Below the pieces are notes generated by a model. The model was not told the DNA's origin. It made no database searches and was given only the letters and a program-made list of their open reading frames with translations. From Plectrocnemia conspersa (lineage: Eukaryota > Arthropoda > Insecta > Trichoptera > Polycentropodidae): a stretch of DNA of 64,000 bases. Made by a program: the position numbers and the translations under genes. Each line of letters starts with the position of its first letter. Within the stretch, counting starts at the first letter, position 1. The stretch covers positions 310,001 to 374,000 of the forward strand of contig VTFK01000004.1 of the NCBI GenBank assembly GCA_009617715.1, in the 5' to 3' direction. This document shows positions 35,221 to 48,100 of this stretch, piece after piece.

Positions 35221-36179
35221 AAAAATGATCTTATGGAATTAAAGTAATTATATCAAGAAGTTATTTTTTCTTTCTTCAAAGAAACGACAAGTAAAAACAA
35301 GTAGCAGAAAAGTAAATATTTTTATTGAAACTGTATTTTTTGTGCTACTGTACCTAATAAACTTATGTTTACTTTTATTTTTTATACATATGATGTATAT
35401 TTTGTAATGAACTTTCTATGTTATGAAAATACAACTAAGTTTTTTTTTTTGTATCTATCATTAAGATTTTAATATGCAAAACACATATTCAGTACATATA
35501 TGTGTCAGTTAAAGCATTTATTACAAAATAAAATACTTTGACAGTAATATTTTCAATGCATTAAAATATTATAATAAAAATATAAGCACGTAGCTTTGAA
35601 AAACCTTTGTTAACTATATATAGATCTCTCAAAGGTTTGGTAATTTGTATATCTAGTAATATAATAATACTATTTTATAATAATGTGTAATTAATTTATT
35701 TATTTTAAGCATGCTTTTACAGCTAGTTAAAAATAAAGCTTGTATTATAAGAAAAATATGGTTTGCGTTATTGTAAAAACGACAAAGCTAATTTCGTTAA
35801 TGGTTGATATCAAAGGATTTTTTAACATAATGTTTGCGAATTAAAGCAACATTTAATTATATAAAATATTTCGTTTAAGTGGAGACCTTTTCATTTTCTG
35901 CTAGATTTATCGCCAAAGTTTAAATTGAGCTTTTTCCATCGGCTTACAGGCTTTCTTAGAAAGTAGAGTGATCCTCCAAGTCTCGTTAATTTGCGAAGTT
36001 CATATTTTTTTCACTAAAAAAATCTCACATGAAAAAAGTTTAATATTGCGATTGTTTTAATATTAAATTAAACAACAATTTTATCGTAAATTATACATTA
36101 ATGGATCTGTGGATAAAAGATTAAATCTTAATTGTTTTTAGTTTGATAACTAAAAAAATGCAAATAGATTATATTGAGT
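35221..36179. other. AT-rich stretch
   Basis: No gene. A slightly complex patch at 35880-36000 holds no open frame. Confidence 0.5.
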
Positions 36180-36880
36180 TTTTTTCTACCGCTTTTACGA
36201 AATTGCAATTCTGCTACTCCATAAACTAATTATAAAATCTAATTTAAATTAAAATTTATATATTATATTACCGCAATATTTTTGCATGAATTAACAAAAT
36301 AATAACTTTGGATTCTATTTTTTTCTTTCTATAAACTTTCGCGGAAAAATATACTTCTTTAATTCGAATTTTTAAACACAAATGTTTGCTCAAATTACAT
36401 ATAATTTTCATTTACGCTGTTTTATTTCCGTTCTGATAAAAAATTCAACATCAAGTTTTACTTCAATATTTTAAATAAAAAACAGCAAAACCTCAATTTT
36501 TGTCATGCAATTTGCGATAGTGTTAAGTTTTCATCTTAATGCTTAACGCATAATTGCGGCTTCGAAGCTATACTTCCGCTACCTGCACTAGCAACTATAT
36601 AGTATTACATGGTAAATGTAATTAAAATCGAGTTTAAATTAAAATAAATATTATACCGCATCAATTTCGAGTCCATGTAACATTTTAGCATGATTTAACA
36701 AAATATTGACTCGAGACTTTAATTGGTTCGCTCGTTAAACATCCGTAGAAAAAATACTTTTATAAATAAAGAAAAAAATTAAATAGAGGTTTTTTGTATA
36801 CACAGATGTTTATTTGCAGTTATTATTCTTAAAAGCAGTTTTATTTTCGTTATATCGGAAATGGATTGAGTTGCATTTAA
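36180..36880. repeat. diverged tandem duplication, 2 units of about 350 bp
   Basis: Units at about 36180-36520 and 36530-36880 share, in order: TTTAAATTAAAAT.TATA.ATTATA, ACCGCA, GCATGA.TTAACAAAAT, TTTCGC or TTCGCTCG, AAAAA.TACTT, CACA.ATGTTT.TT and GTTTTATTT.CGTT.T. No coding content. Confidence 0.7.
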
Positions 36881-37699
36881 CGAGACATTTGAACGCGCAT
36901 TAGTAACGCAATACGAATCCATTTATAAACGCATGTGGGTTTTCAATTGGCAACTAGAGACTTAACCTTTGTTTGTTTATGATCTATATCTATTTTTGTA
37001 GTTATGTGAACAAATCTTGCTACTAGTAAATATGTTAATGCTTACAAACAACAGCGATATAATGCACGATTGTCGTACACCCATTTGGAGACTGGTAATT
37101 AATAAAGTATTTCAAAAGCTTAATTGAATAGTATTAAATAATTTACAACACGATTGTAATAAATTTTATATTGCAACGCGTGAATGTGCGAACCCCAAAC
37201 ATATAAATTTAACGCAATTAATATTGCAATTTGGGCGTGATAGTTAGTGTGCGGTTTAGCAATCAGTTTGCTCATGGTTAAATTTAACCGTGTAACAATC
37301 GCATTGTTATTGGCGTGTTAGAATTGCGTACGCAATGACTTAATCATCGTACTGTAGCATTTACTGTTGATAGGAAAGATTAGTTGGTTAATTAGTAAAT
37401 ATATTAATTTGTTAACAATGTGTTTGGCGAATCTTATTAATTATTTAACTAAAAACAGATATAACTATGATTTGGGTTTAACACCTTTGTTATTGGAGAA
37501 GTATAACACGTCAATCTGAGAATCTAAGAGCAACAAGATAATCAATAAATTGTTAAAATAAAATCATTCATATACTTTTAAATAGCTTATAATTAGGTAC
37601 ATTAGTTTATTGTATTCTAGTAATTATAGATTGAAATTTGTTAAGCAAAATAAACTCCAACCTAAAACACTAAATATTTAAAATATATATAATAGTTTG

Positions 37700-39660
37700 T
37701 ATATTATAATATATTTTTTATAAACACAAATTAATATATATGTTTTAGTTATGTTTTTTTTTTTTGATTTTAATTAAAAACCGAATTATTTAATCAATTT
37801 ATTTGTATATATTTTCTATGAAGATAAGATTTTATATTTTTTCTACTTCTAACTTCTGATTTTTTTATTTGGAATATTAATGTGTTTTTATATATTACTT
37901 CTTATATCACATTCATATATTTTATTTTATAAATCATGACGATTGATCTGAATCATTAGTTTTATATCATAGATAGGATATGTGTTATATTAAAAAATCT
38001 TATATGAAAGATATTAACGTACAACCCTTTAAAGATTTATTGTCATTTAAAATGTAATAGGAACGATAAAATAGAATTTCAATGGCATAGAAAAATATGT
38101 GGCTTGTGAGATACAATTGAACTTAACAGAAATTCTGTTGAATTATCTATAAATTTTATTACGCAAACACCTACGCCAGAAATTGCATAATTCTAGGCAG
38201 TTAATCTAGAAATTTTCTAGGTTCAGCACCGGGGCGCTGCCCTTGCTTGGTTACGTTTATTTGAATGTCCGGCGCATGAAAGCGATATTAATTAGCCTAC
38301 CTCTAGTTTTTTTCCTACGTAAATATCTAAAATGTGCCGTTTTTATTACCAATATATTTTGAAGTGAAACTTTTACTCGAAAAAATTTCATAAAAGCAAC
38401 TGAAAATATAACTTTTTAAATATTTTTTTCTGTAATTTGCAATCTTATTATCAATAGTAGTTAATATATAGTAAAAAAATATTTTTTAATAATTTATAAA
38501 TAGTACTATATTTTTATTATAAATTTGTGTAAGAAAATCCTATACGGATGTGAACCTTCAACTTTTAATTTTCTCATTTAAAACATTGTTGTATTTTTTA
38601 TATATCATAACAATTAATCAAAATCTTTATTATAAAATAAATCAATAGCCAAAATTTCGATATCAGACACAATAAATAATAGTGCAACCCTTTAATGACA
38701 ACAAACTAAATAAACCTTTTAATGAAAACAAACAAAATAAATGTTCACAAACAGAAAAACAAAATTCAATGCAGCGGCGAAATAAGTGGCTTATGAAATA
38801 AAAATCAATAAAGGGTTGTACGATAAAATCAGTTTTTTTGATACATTATGTATTAAAAATACATTTGAATAAATGATTTAATCGTTTTTCATTTCAAGGA
38901 TTTTGATTTGATTTTAATAAAAGTTCTGTTGATACCCCAAACACAGCGCAAAAAATTTATAACACCGGTGGCAAAGCTTAGGAGCCACCTAGGTTTACCG
39001 CCGGGGCTCTACCCTTGCTTCGTTGCGTACTAAATTTTAAAAAGTCGATACATTAAAAATTGTTCTATGTAAATACATTAAATGTGAAGATTTCTTACTA
39101 ATATATTTTCAAATAATATTTTTTCATGATAATATTTTATAAAAGAAAATAAAAAATATTTTTTTTCAGATATATTTCATTAAGGGTAAAGGTATAATAT
39201 GTAAAAAAAAAATAATACATTAAAAAAATTTCATAAAAACATCTTCGATTTTTATGAAAAGTAAAACGTTTTTTGCTATTTTTACGCTATTATCGATTAT
39301 CAAATTCAGAGTTTTGAGAAAAAGTAATTTATAAACAATATGTAAAAATCATTTTTTACAAAAAATATTGTTGGTATCTATGTCATATTAGAGAATATAC
39401 ACGCAACAAGTGATACGCGCGCAGCAGTTTTTGAAAAAGTTTTGCCCTGCGGCCATCAAAATATGTCTTAGGTATTTTTATGATCGCTTTGGTTTATCAC
39501 TACATATATAATACATGCTAGCGGTATTTGGATTGTATATATAAAAAGTCCGTATCATGTTTAGTGAAAGACAAAAGGCAATTGAAGAGTTTGCAATACA
39601 AAAGTTTCACCGCTGAGGCTCTACCCTTGGCCAGTTGGACCCACCACAGTAACCTACAGT
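37700..39660. repeat. tandem repeat, about 3 units of 0.6-0.8 kb, each with a GC-rich box
   Basis: A box like ACCGGGGCGCTGCCCTTGCTTGGTT recurs at about 38228, 39000 and 39615 with decay. Before it each unit carries, in order: ATCATGACGATT..TC, ATATC.TAGATA, GTACAACCCTTTAA, AATTCAATGGCA and GTGGCTTGTGA, then TTCTGTTGA. After it comes a T/A-rich part with TACGTAAATA..TAAAATGTG and ACCAATATATTTT. A fourth partial copy of the box is at 44990-45060. The ORF at 39528-39728 is a by-product. Whether it is a transposon satellite or a true satellite is open. Confidence 0.78.
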
Positions 39661-40591
39661 CCATTCATTTGTACCATAGATACCAGATTGACACAAGAAG
39701 AGTATCTCTAGTAATCAGAGTCTTTTAGATATTTATTTTAAAAAAAAAATGTTATTGCTTGAATTGCATCTCATTAAGCACACAACTTACTTCCCAAAAA
39801 ATTGTATTATAAGGTATAATGTATTTTTTAATTTTTATATTGTTGGAACATTTAAAAATAACGCATATAATATTTTTACAAAATATTCAGTTAAAGAAAG
39901 TAAGACCGTTATAACATAAAAACCACCTTATAGTAAACTCGCAATTAATTTTAATTTTTTTTAGTTTTGTTTTAAATTTAAACCGCTAATTCAACTAAAG
40001 ATTCATTACTATTTATTAACCTATCCAAAATATTTTTTAGTTAAACAAAAATATTGTAATCGAAATTATAAAAAAATTATGGCAAAAATTAAATTTATAT
40101 TATTATATAATATTAATACGAAAATTTGAGAAACAATAGTTTGATATTTGCTTACTTCTAAATATGCCACTGGAAAAGGATGTCACTCTATTTTAGTTGT
40201 AAAATAATAATTGTAAATTTATGTCAAATAATATATTTAATTCGTTTTTTTTCTTTAACAGGGTGAAAATAGTATTTGTAAGCTTTCCAATTATAATTTA
40301 TTAATTTCTCAAATCTAATGTCTCCGACGTCATACCACTAAATCGTATGCAAATCCAGTGTATAAAATCAGATACATCAGATTTATTTTTTATACCAAAT
40401 GAACGAAAACTCGTTTAAAATTCACACGGAACAAATTGCACGCTACACTGCTGAGCGAATCGTGCAAAATTAATTTACGGATTGTCATCCAATTTGGTTC
40501 TCGACGAATCGGTTATACGGAAAATCGTCGCTTTAATACTGATTTTCTACACATAATAATTAAATATGCAAATTACAATAATGATTTGACC
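39661..40591. other. AT-rich stretch
   Basis: A perfect ATGCAAAT octamer lies at about 40347 near a TATAAA at about 40361. No transcription unit is evident. Confidence 0.4.
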
Positions 40592-40742
40592 TAATATTAG
40601 TTCGAAATTGTGTTAAAATAATGATATTTATTGTTAAATAAAATTTTGCTTGAAAATGAGCAAATTTAATATTATTTCGAAATTGTGTTAAAATAATGAT
40701 ATTTATTGCTAAAAAAAACTTTGCTTGAAAATGAACAAATTT
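40592..40742 (+). repeat. two-copy tandem duplication, 75-bp unit
   Basis: Units start at 40592 and 40667 with TAATATTA and TTCGAAATTGTG, and differ at only a few positions. The near identity indicates a recent duplication. Confidence 0.95.
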
Positions 40743-42638
40743 ACCTTCTAAGAAAACATCAATAACGTGCCTCTTAAACTAATCTAATAAATTCTAAAAC
40801 AACGAATTGACTCGTGCGTCAAAACTTTCCGAGAAACATTAATTTAACCCTTTTGCGATCGGCTAACTATTGTCTGATGGATTTAATTCGATTCCGCGTG
40901 CTCGACGACACGTAACCATGATTCGATCTTAACGAACTCGAAACCAATTACATATCTCTGTCTGATTCCTTTCAACTGCACGTTCTGAGCAAGATCTGTC
41001 TAGATTAAATATAAAAGGGTTAAATACACCGGTGGAAATCTTAAAAGAACGTGCCTTTACAATTTTAAACCAATTCAATATAACTCAAAGCTATTTTAAG
41101 CTTCGAAAGCTTTCATATTCAAATCAGTCGTAAATATTTCCTCGCACGAATGTGTCATGAATATGAAGAGCTTTTTCGGAGCTTTTAACGGGTTAAGCTC
41201 GAATCGTCAATCGGGGGCCAATATGTTTCGGTTTTTATATTACTTATTATCTAAGATGAACATTTCATTGTTTAAATTGTCTTAAAACTATGTGCGAATA
41301 GTTTTCTGGATTAAATTGCTACTTGAAACACTTTCAATGAATAATTCATAAAGTTTTTTGGGCGCTTTAATAGTGTCGGTTTAAACGGCAAGAAAATTTT
41401 AATCGCTTAGAAAACGACCTTTGATAATCTATATTTTTAATCAAACTTTTCATCGTTTAATTGTTGCACAGAAAGTGGCCTCTAATATTTTTCATTAAAA
41501 GTAATCATATTACCAAAGTTCAACTTTTAATATATAATTAATGCAAAAGCTTTGTAATTATAAAGTTTCGAAGGAAATTCAGGAGCGTGGATCATTTAAA
41601 AGTAGCCTTATAAAATGGTTTACTGTGTCTATTATATATATAATAAAATTTGAGATAATACTGTGATATATACATCTAAGGCACAAAAATTTATTCAAAC
41701 TTTTATGCAACTCTTAGATCATTTAAGCTAGTAAACATTATTTTGCTTGTAAAAAATAAAATTAATTGTATTATATCATATTACTTGCTTAATGTTTATT
41801 ATTTTCTTCTTAAACATTTTTTTATTAAATTTGTTCTTTGTTATTGCTCTCAAAGAAATGTCATATTCAGAATAAAATTTGGCAACGACCCTTTTGCTTA
41901 ATATAATTTGGTATTGACTAATATTCAATTTTATATTAAATATGCTTTCTGCCTTAGGATAATTTGTTGATCTTTTGAAAGCATCATTACATTTATATAA
42001 TTTGAGTGTCTTTTTAACTTAGTGTTATTCGACTGCTTGTGCATGCCAGTTTCGGCATGTGATAACAAAGAATGGGACTAAATGGCTAAGACAAAAAGAG
42101 GTTTCTTTGTTAAAATAGGACACCACCGGGAGAAAACATCTTTGCAGAAAAAATCAAAATATCTACCATTAATTTCCTGGTGATGTGACTCACAAATATT
42201 TTTTTTAAATATATTGCATTTAATAAATTTAACAATTCACCAAAATCTACTAGAAATAATTGCAAAAAAATAAAAAATATTTTTTTAATGAATTCCTGCA
42301 CTTTAATTGAATAAAATTGAGACAATAAATAATACATATTTGTTTTTTTAATTATTATGCTTCTTATTTTTTTAAATTTCATAATAAATATCTTAAGTGT
42401 ACATATTATATATTTTTAAATGTAAACCTATAATATTAATAATTTTAATGCATTAAATTGTAACCGCAGAATGAATTATTTTTTACTCATGCAGAATTAC
42501 GTAAGAAATAAAAAAAGTTAAAACAATTAATCACAAATTCAAGATTGTCATCTAAACACAAGATGCACAAACTATAGATTGCAGAATTGAAAAAAAATAA
42601 TTTGACAAAATAATAAGCCTTTTATTATTAATTAAGAA
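40743..42638. other. gene-free stretch, GC-richer at 40800-41220
   Basis: The first 450 bases are less AT-rich, with short frames only. The minus frame 42110-42382 is A/T-driven. No product recognised. Confidence 0.4.
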
Positions 42639-42923
42639 TCAAGCTCTAGCAAAATAGCAAAACAAATTTATATTAATGAAATTAATAGTTATTTTTGAGA
42701 CAGCTCTATAGCTGCCTGATGAAGTGCCAAGCGACGCGTTACAGATCGTGTACTCTCTCAGTATCTTAGCAACTGTCAGACAATCAACACGTGATAAGGA
42801 TGTCATGTGACGTCTCAAGAGCATGACTTGAGACGTCACAAGGCAAATGACTTTGAATATTTGTGTTTTTGAATTGCAAGTTTTCTTAAAATTAGGCAGT
42901 TGAATGTCTGTTTTATATAACAC
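42639..42923 (-). CDS. unrecognised ORF, 94 codons
   Basis: The middle of this minus-strand frame (MTSLSRVDCLTVAKILREY, then TICNASLGTSSGSYRAV) looks protein-like. Its ends are A/T-driven. GATTGTCTGACAG could be an internal splice acceptor. A 14-bp hairpin (42806-42840) lies inside the frame. I recognise no family. It may be an exon, a mobile-element piece or chance. Confidence 0.2.
   Translation of the reverse strand: MLYKTDIQLPNFKKTCNSKTQIFKVICLVTSQVMLLRRHMTSLSRVDCLTVAKILREYTICNASLGTSSGSYRAVSKITINFININLFCYFARA
42806..42840. repeat. hairpin with two CRE/ATF half-sites
   Basis: TGTGACGTCTCAAG (42806-42819) and CTTGAGACGTCACA (42827-42840) are perfect inverted copies around a 7-base loop. 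Each arm contains TGACGTC, the core of a CREB/ATF site. Confidence 0.9.
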
Positions 42924-43069
42924 ATTTTGAAAAAATCACAGTTTTTAATCATAAAACACAATAATTAGAGTAAAATCGAGCTAGATAGTATATAGTGACA
43001 TATATTGATTGTAAGTTGTATTATTGTTTTTTAATCATAAAATACATCTGACTAATTTAAAGGGTCTCA

Positions 43070-43145
43070 CTACTTAGTAGTTGTCGATTGTGTTTACTTG
43101 GTATACGCATTGAGCTAACGCTTGTCATGTTACAACGAAATATTT
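43070..43145 (+). repeat. SINE-tail-like fragment
   Basis: ATACGCATTGAGCTAACGC and TTGTCATGTTACAACGAAA match the tail of the SINE at 14955-15005 (ACACATTGGACTAACGCC, TGTTATGTAACAATGAAA). No tRNA head is evident directly upstream. Confidence 0.55.
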
Positions 43146-43508
43146 ATAATATATGATAAAGAATATATTACATATTCCAAGTTCGCGTATGTGCGTTACC
43201 TGCCCGGATTCGACCCCGAGCATACCAAAAATAAATTTCGTCCCGCGGTTAAACGCGTGATTTATGAGCGATAGTAACGGCGCGTTACTATTGCGCTCCG
43301 AGGCATCAAGAACCCAACCATCCTGGGTCGATTTATTATTTGGGATTAAAACGTCCTTGGGAATTATGCTCGGGGCCAAGTCATAATTTCGACTTCGGGG
43401 TACATGTGCCAGGGTACATTTGGAGATTAGACGCGTGACGTAATTCGAGACGCACGCGTAGATACATAGATGTGTCATCTTTGTCAGACTTAATCCTTTG
43501 AGTGTCAT
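43125..43508 (-). CDS. unrecognised 127-codon ORF, best open frame without a family
   Basis: The frame starts at ATG 43508 (MTLKGLSLTKMTHL) and runs through KCTLAHVPRSRNYDLAP, STQDGWVLDASERNSNAPLL and HAFNRGTKFIFGM. It then reaches a CAG|GTAACG donor-like site at about 43198 in phase 0, after about 104 codons. The region 43200-43460 is near 50% GC in AT-rich surroundings. Just before the donor, GGGGTCGAATCCGGGCAGG resembles a pol III B box, so a SINE or LINE origin is a real alternative. No membrane segment or known domain is visible. It could be an exon or part of a repeat. Confidence 0.3.
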   Translation of the reverse strand: MTLKGLSLTKMTHLCIYACVSNYVTRLISKCTLAHVPRSRNYDLAPSIIPKDVLIPNNKSTQDGWVLDASERNSNAPLLSLINHAFNRGTKFIFGMLGVESGQVTHIRELGICNIFFIIYYKYFVVT

Positions 43509-44425
43509 CCTGATTAGCTAACTGTTTGTATTGGATGGATGGGATATGTGTGCATAATTGCTACTCGAGTGCTGCTTTTAAGTCGTACTAAATTACCATA
43601 CTATTATAAATATATTAAAATACAATAATAATATTACATATACAAATAAAATTAAATTATCATAACATATAACCATACTTATTATTATTTAAAATAATAA
43701 TACCAGCTCCTCATATCTGACGCTAAAACATCTTTCTGGATATTACCAGTCAGAGATGCAATAAACAATTAAAAATATATTTTTTGTAGCTACACAAGCT
43801 TAATACGTTTTTTACTTTTAATTAGTGAGCCGCAATAAAATATATGCGTATTTTGATTGTCATAAATACTTTAATATAAAAAAATGTAGTGCTAAAATTT
43901 TCGATATGTTACTATTTTATTCCTAAATAAATAAATATTACACTAAATAAATATAAATACTATTTTATTACTTTTTACTATTTTAATAAATATATTCCCT
44001 TGAGCATTTTTTAATATTTAATTATAAAGTGTCATTTTAAAGATCCATTTAAATCATTAAAAAGAAAAATATTTTATTTTTATTATAAATCTCAATAAAA
44101 ATTGACAGATTTCCCCAATGCGTCATACTGATTTGCCGGACACATAGTGACGGGGTCAAAAAGACACAGATTGAGCCGCTGCAGTAAAAGCTTATTAAAG
44201 TACACACATAAAAGTTATATAGTTATTAAATGTTATGAATGAGAATGACGGACGAGGCCACACCGGATATTGTTTTCTCGTCGTGGTCAGCCAAAGAATG
44301 TGTTGCTTTCGCCGCTGCTATCTCAATTTTGTCAGAGTGCATAAATCGGCCTTCACAATGGCCAATATACAAACAAGATTTATTTACCATTTCACATACA
44401 TACATATACAATATCTGAAGTAAGC
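43509..44425. other. AT-rich, gene-free
   Basis: A patch at 44110-44360 is GC-richer and open on both strands (44235-44423 plus, 44226-44456 minus) with no recognised product. Confidence 0.4.
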
Positions 44426-44429
44426 ATAT

Positions 44430-44830
44430 GATTATAACCATACCCAGATATAGCATGAAAAAATCTTATGAAATTTAAAATATAACAAATGAAAAAACAA
44501 ATATGATGTACACCTAAAATAGATGAGCACCAAAAATTCTGAACTTCTCAAACTCGTTGAGAAGTTGAATGGCTCGTATAAGAGAGGTGCTCTCAAATGC
44601 TGACGTTCTAGCCGTGACGGTCAAGAACAAAGGACGCGATCGCGACTTAGAGTAATATAAAATTCGCAGCTGAGTCGCCGAAAAACGAATGATTGTCGAC
44701 ATCATCTTTTAGAAACTTCAACAAGTGTCTAATTGAGTAGATGCTACACTTAAAATGCAATGAATTGTATCTCAAAGCTCCTAGAAAAAGTACTAGTATG
44801 CAAATATGGATACGATCTGTATTTTTCATG
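44430..44830 (-). mobile_element. 3' fragment of non-LTR retrotransposon (family of the 50-kb copy)
   Basis: On the minus strand, CILVLFLGALRYNSL, then YSIRHLLKFLKDDVDN matches the 50-kb copy's FILGALGYVSL and VIKHFWKLLKGIVDN. After one frameshift near 44650-44700, SKSRSRPLFLTVTARTSAF and SLIRAIQLLNEFE matches SSRSRPLFLPVKSRTGAL and SLAKAIHLLNSV. Everything 5' of this is missing. The end near 44430 (GGTATGGTTATAATCAT) resembles the GGTTATAATTTT before the repeat tail of the 50-kb copy. Confidence 0.92.
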
Positions 44831-44959
44831 TAAAGATATCTAAGGAAATATTAACGTAATTACTCATTATTTAAAAAAAAAAAAATATGGGATGACTCAT
44901 CGATGAAAATGCCGATAAATAGTTGGCAATGAACTAAATGACAAAATAAGTGATAACAG

Positions 44960-45140
44960 TAATCTGAAGCACGATAATAACAAAGTTTCAAGCTTGGTAA
45001 TCGCGGAGATTCCATTGGACCCACCGCTAGGGCTCCGCCCTTGGTTAGTCAAACCTATCATATAACTCTCACAAGGTTTCTAGAGGGATGTCTACACACA
45101 GAGAGCCTGCGCCACTGCACTTAGAAACAGTAGACCGTCC
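44960..45140 (+). repeat. isolated copy of the GC-rich box element
   Basis: GACCCACCGCTAGGGCTCC and GCCCTTGGTTAGTC correspond to the box of the 37.7-39.7 kb tandem repeat (GACCCACC also follows the box at about 39640). It is followed by a GC-richer stretch ending near CTGCGCCACTGCAC that the tandem units lack. Confidence 0.6.
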
Positions 45141-48100
45141 CCAGGTAGCTTTACTAAAAAATATATGTATGAATGAATATAACATTGTGGGATTTTAGGA
45201 AGATTGGTGAAGTGAAACTCATTAGAGTTTTGTAAATATCAAAGTAGTCTCTAATCTGAATAATTAAATACCAAATATATTTGCCAGTTTTTTTTTCTAC
45301 AATTCGATTTGTTTTTATTTGTTGGAAATAAACAGTTGACTTTGTATATTTTAAAAAGTAGTCAATATTTCATTATGGTACTGATGCAGTATTTTTGGGT
45401 TATGTTTGGGTTAAGTCTCTCTATTGCTTTGAAAAAATATTTTTCAATTTATACATTATTTATAGCAGCCATGACCTGAATAAATAAAATAAAAGAACAT
45501 ACACTTCGTGATTGCCGAAATTCCAAAAACACCCATATTTACGAGTTATTGTTGTGCAGCTGTGGACATTTTCAATGATTGCTCATTTAAATAGATACAA
45601 ATACTGTTAAATTTTAACTATTATTTTTTAGCATATCAGGCGGATTACTCAAAATAAAAATTCGTACATATTACAATGTTTTTATATTAAAATAAATGGT
45701 CTAAATATTTTTTATTGTTTTTTTACAGCATATAATTATGTGGATATGAAACTTTACATATTAAGAATATTTGAAAATTTTATATAAAATGGACGCAGCT
45801 CCTTGAGCTGATAATTTATTTTAATAAATTATTAGTAGGATTAAATAAATATATTTAACCTTTGATATACTTAATTTTTTTCATTGTTGAATGTATTTAC
45901 ATAAAATAAAGATAACAAACACCCCTAATAATTAAAACAATTATAACAGTATCAACGTTTTAAAATCTTAATTAAAACGAATATAGATGTGTACACGTTG
46001 TATAATAATCACGGACACTAAATAACATCGCCATTGTTGCCTCGGACACAATTTAACGTTAACGTTTACGTTTACTTTGTGGCATCACGGGTGTGGCCGA
46101 AATAAAAACTCAATTTGCATTAACCTCGCGTGAGTTCCGTCAGCGAGCGATTTTTTTTTACAATTTAATACAGTATTTACATGTATTACAAAAATAGCAC
46201 GTGTGCTGTTTGCTTCATGTGAAACATCACTTAGCATTGAAAAATATATGTCTTACAATAGGGCATAATTTTGTTCTATTTTTAATATTTATTTCTAGTC
46301 TTTTTTCTGGTAGTAACTTTTGATATAATAAATTTAATAATGGCAGCTTATCATAAAGCTTTGTGTACTCACTTTGGTTTAAGCTTTGACAATAAAAATA
46401 ATTCTCGAAAATATATAAACTCTTTTATTTCCGTCTGTAAAGCTTGTTTGTTATATTTAAAAAAATTGAGATGAACTTTCAATTTATCAAAGTTATCTTT
46501 TATACATGATTTTTACTATTTACATTAAATGATGCCATTTTAAAATTACATGTTTTTTTTCTGTAAAGTCGTTCTTTAAACTCAAACTGCATATTTCTTA
46601 TGCACAATTTGAATTGGAAATGTTAACGAATTTTTTAACAAATTGGAGTGAATATTATTTGATAATTATAATTAACGATAGTATAATTTAATTTGAGATC
46701 TTAAAACCAATACTGTTTTATTAAGCTAAGTAATTTTAAAGACAATGTTGAATTGGCATAATTTTGCACTCCCTACAAAAGTATGCAAAAATATAACAGA
46801 AAAAATATTTGAAATCAGACTATAAAATATTTATGAAAAATATTTTTGTTTAAATGGTTTAGATCCACTGATCTGCTTGGTAGTTCAAACTTATTATAAA
46901 AACTAATTGCTATGAAGATATGCTTCACATAAAACAATCATAACCCATAAGTATATTATAATATACGGTTTTAGACATTGGCATGTCTTATTATAACGGA
47001 ATGCTGCATTAAACTGCCATTGCCACTTTCTATGCGCAGTCATGCAGGCAAAATATAATTAAAATGGTAAAGTCATAAAGTGGTTAACGTGATGAGAATT
47101 AGTTAAATGTTTGAGATTATTTTTATAGGACCAGAAAATAATCCATAGAATTTTATATCCCATTACATTAAAACATCACATCAATATAATTTGATATTAA
47201 ATAACAGACAATATGTGTGCTTGCATTTATCAGGCTACTTTTAAATGCGCCAGTTTTAGCTATTTTATCTTAAAATCTTTAACCGTAAGAAATATACATT
47301 AATAAAAAAATACCGATTCAAGTCTATAAGTATAGCACAAAATTTATATACAAATATAATAAACACTCAAATCCTTAAGTCACAAGTTAATTATAAGTAT
47401 ATTTATTTATAAAAAAATATATGTTTATACAATTATATACGTACTATCTGAATTGAATAAAATTATTATATCAAAATTTCTTCAATTTAAATATCTAATT
47501 AATTTTATAAAGTAAAGGTAAATTGCGATAAATATTATTTTTAATTAATAGTTCGCTGTCAATTAACCTAACAATCATATTAATGGAAACGTTCCAATTA
47601 TCCATTACATCACCGACATGTTTATGTTTCATCCTAGTTAATTTAATTTGTTAAAAGCTCGAAAAGTATGCTAATAATATTAAAATGATAACGATAAGTC
47701 AATTATGTAAAAACATTTGTTTTATAATATCTACACTAAATAAGAAGTTAATTAATTAATTAGAATTAAAATATTTTTACTAGCAAATTAATTCATTAGG
47801 CAATGTAAAATATTTAAAAAATAGCTGAGTATAATATGCGACAATAATAATGTTGTATCGTATAAAAACAGACATTATTTAATCATAAAAAAAAATGTTT
47901 AGTATATAAAGTATGCGATACTCAAAGCGCTATCATGAGCAAGATATATTATAACATCTCAAAAGATTAAACTGTCGCGTTTATTCTATAAACCACGTGT
48001 ATCTTACAATGCTAAAAAAATAAACAAAGGTTATTTACGCAGGATTTCATTTGTAGTCGTAACGCTTTTCAGTAGAAATAATAATTTGAAAACTTTTCCT

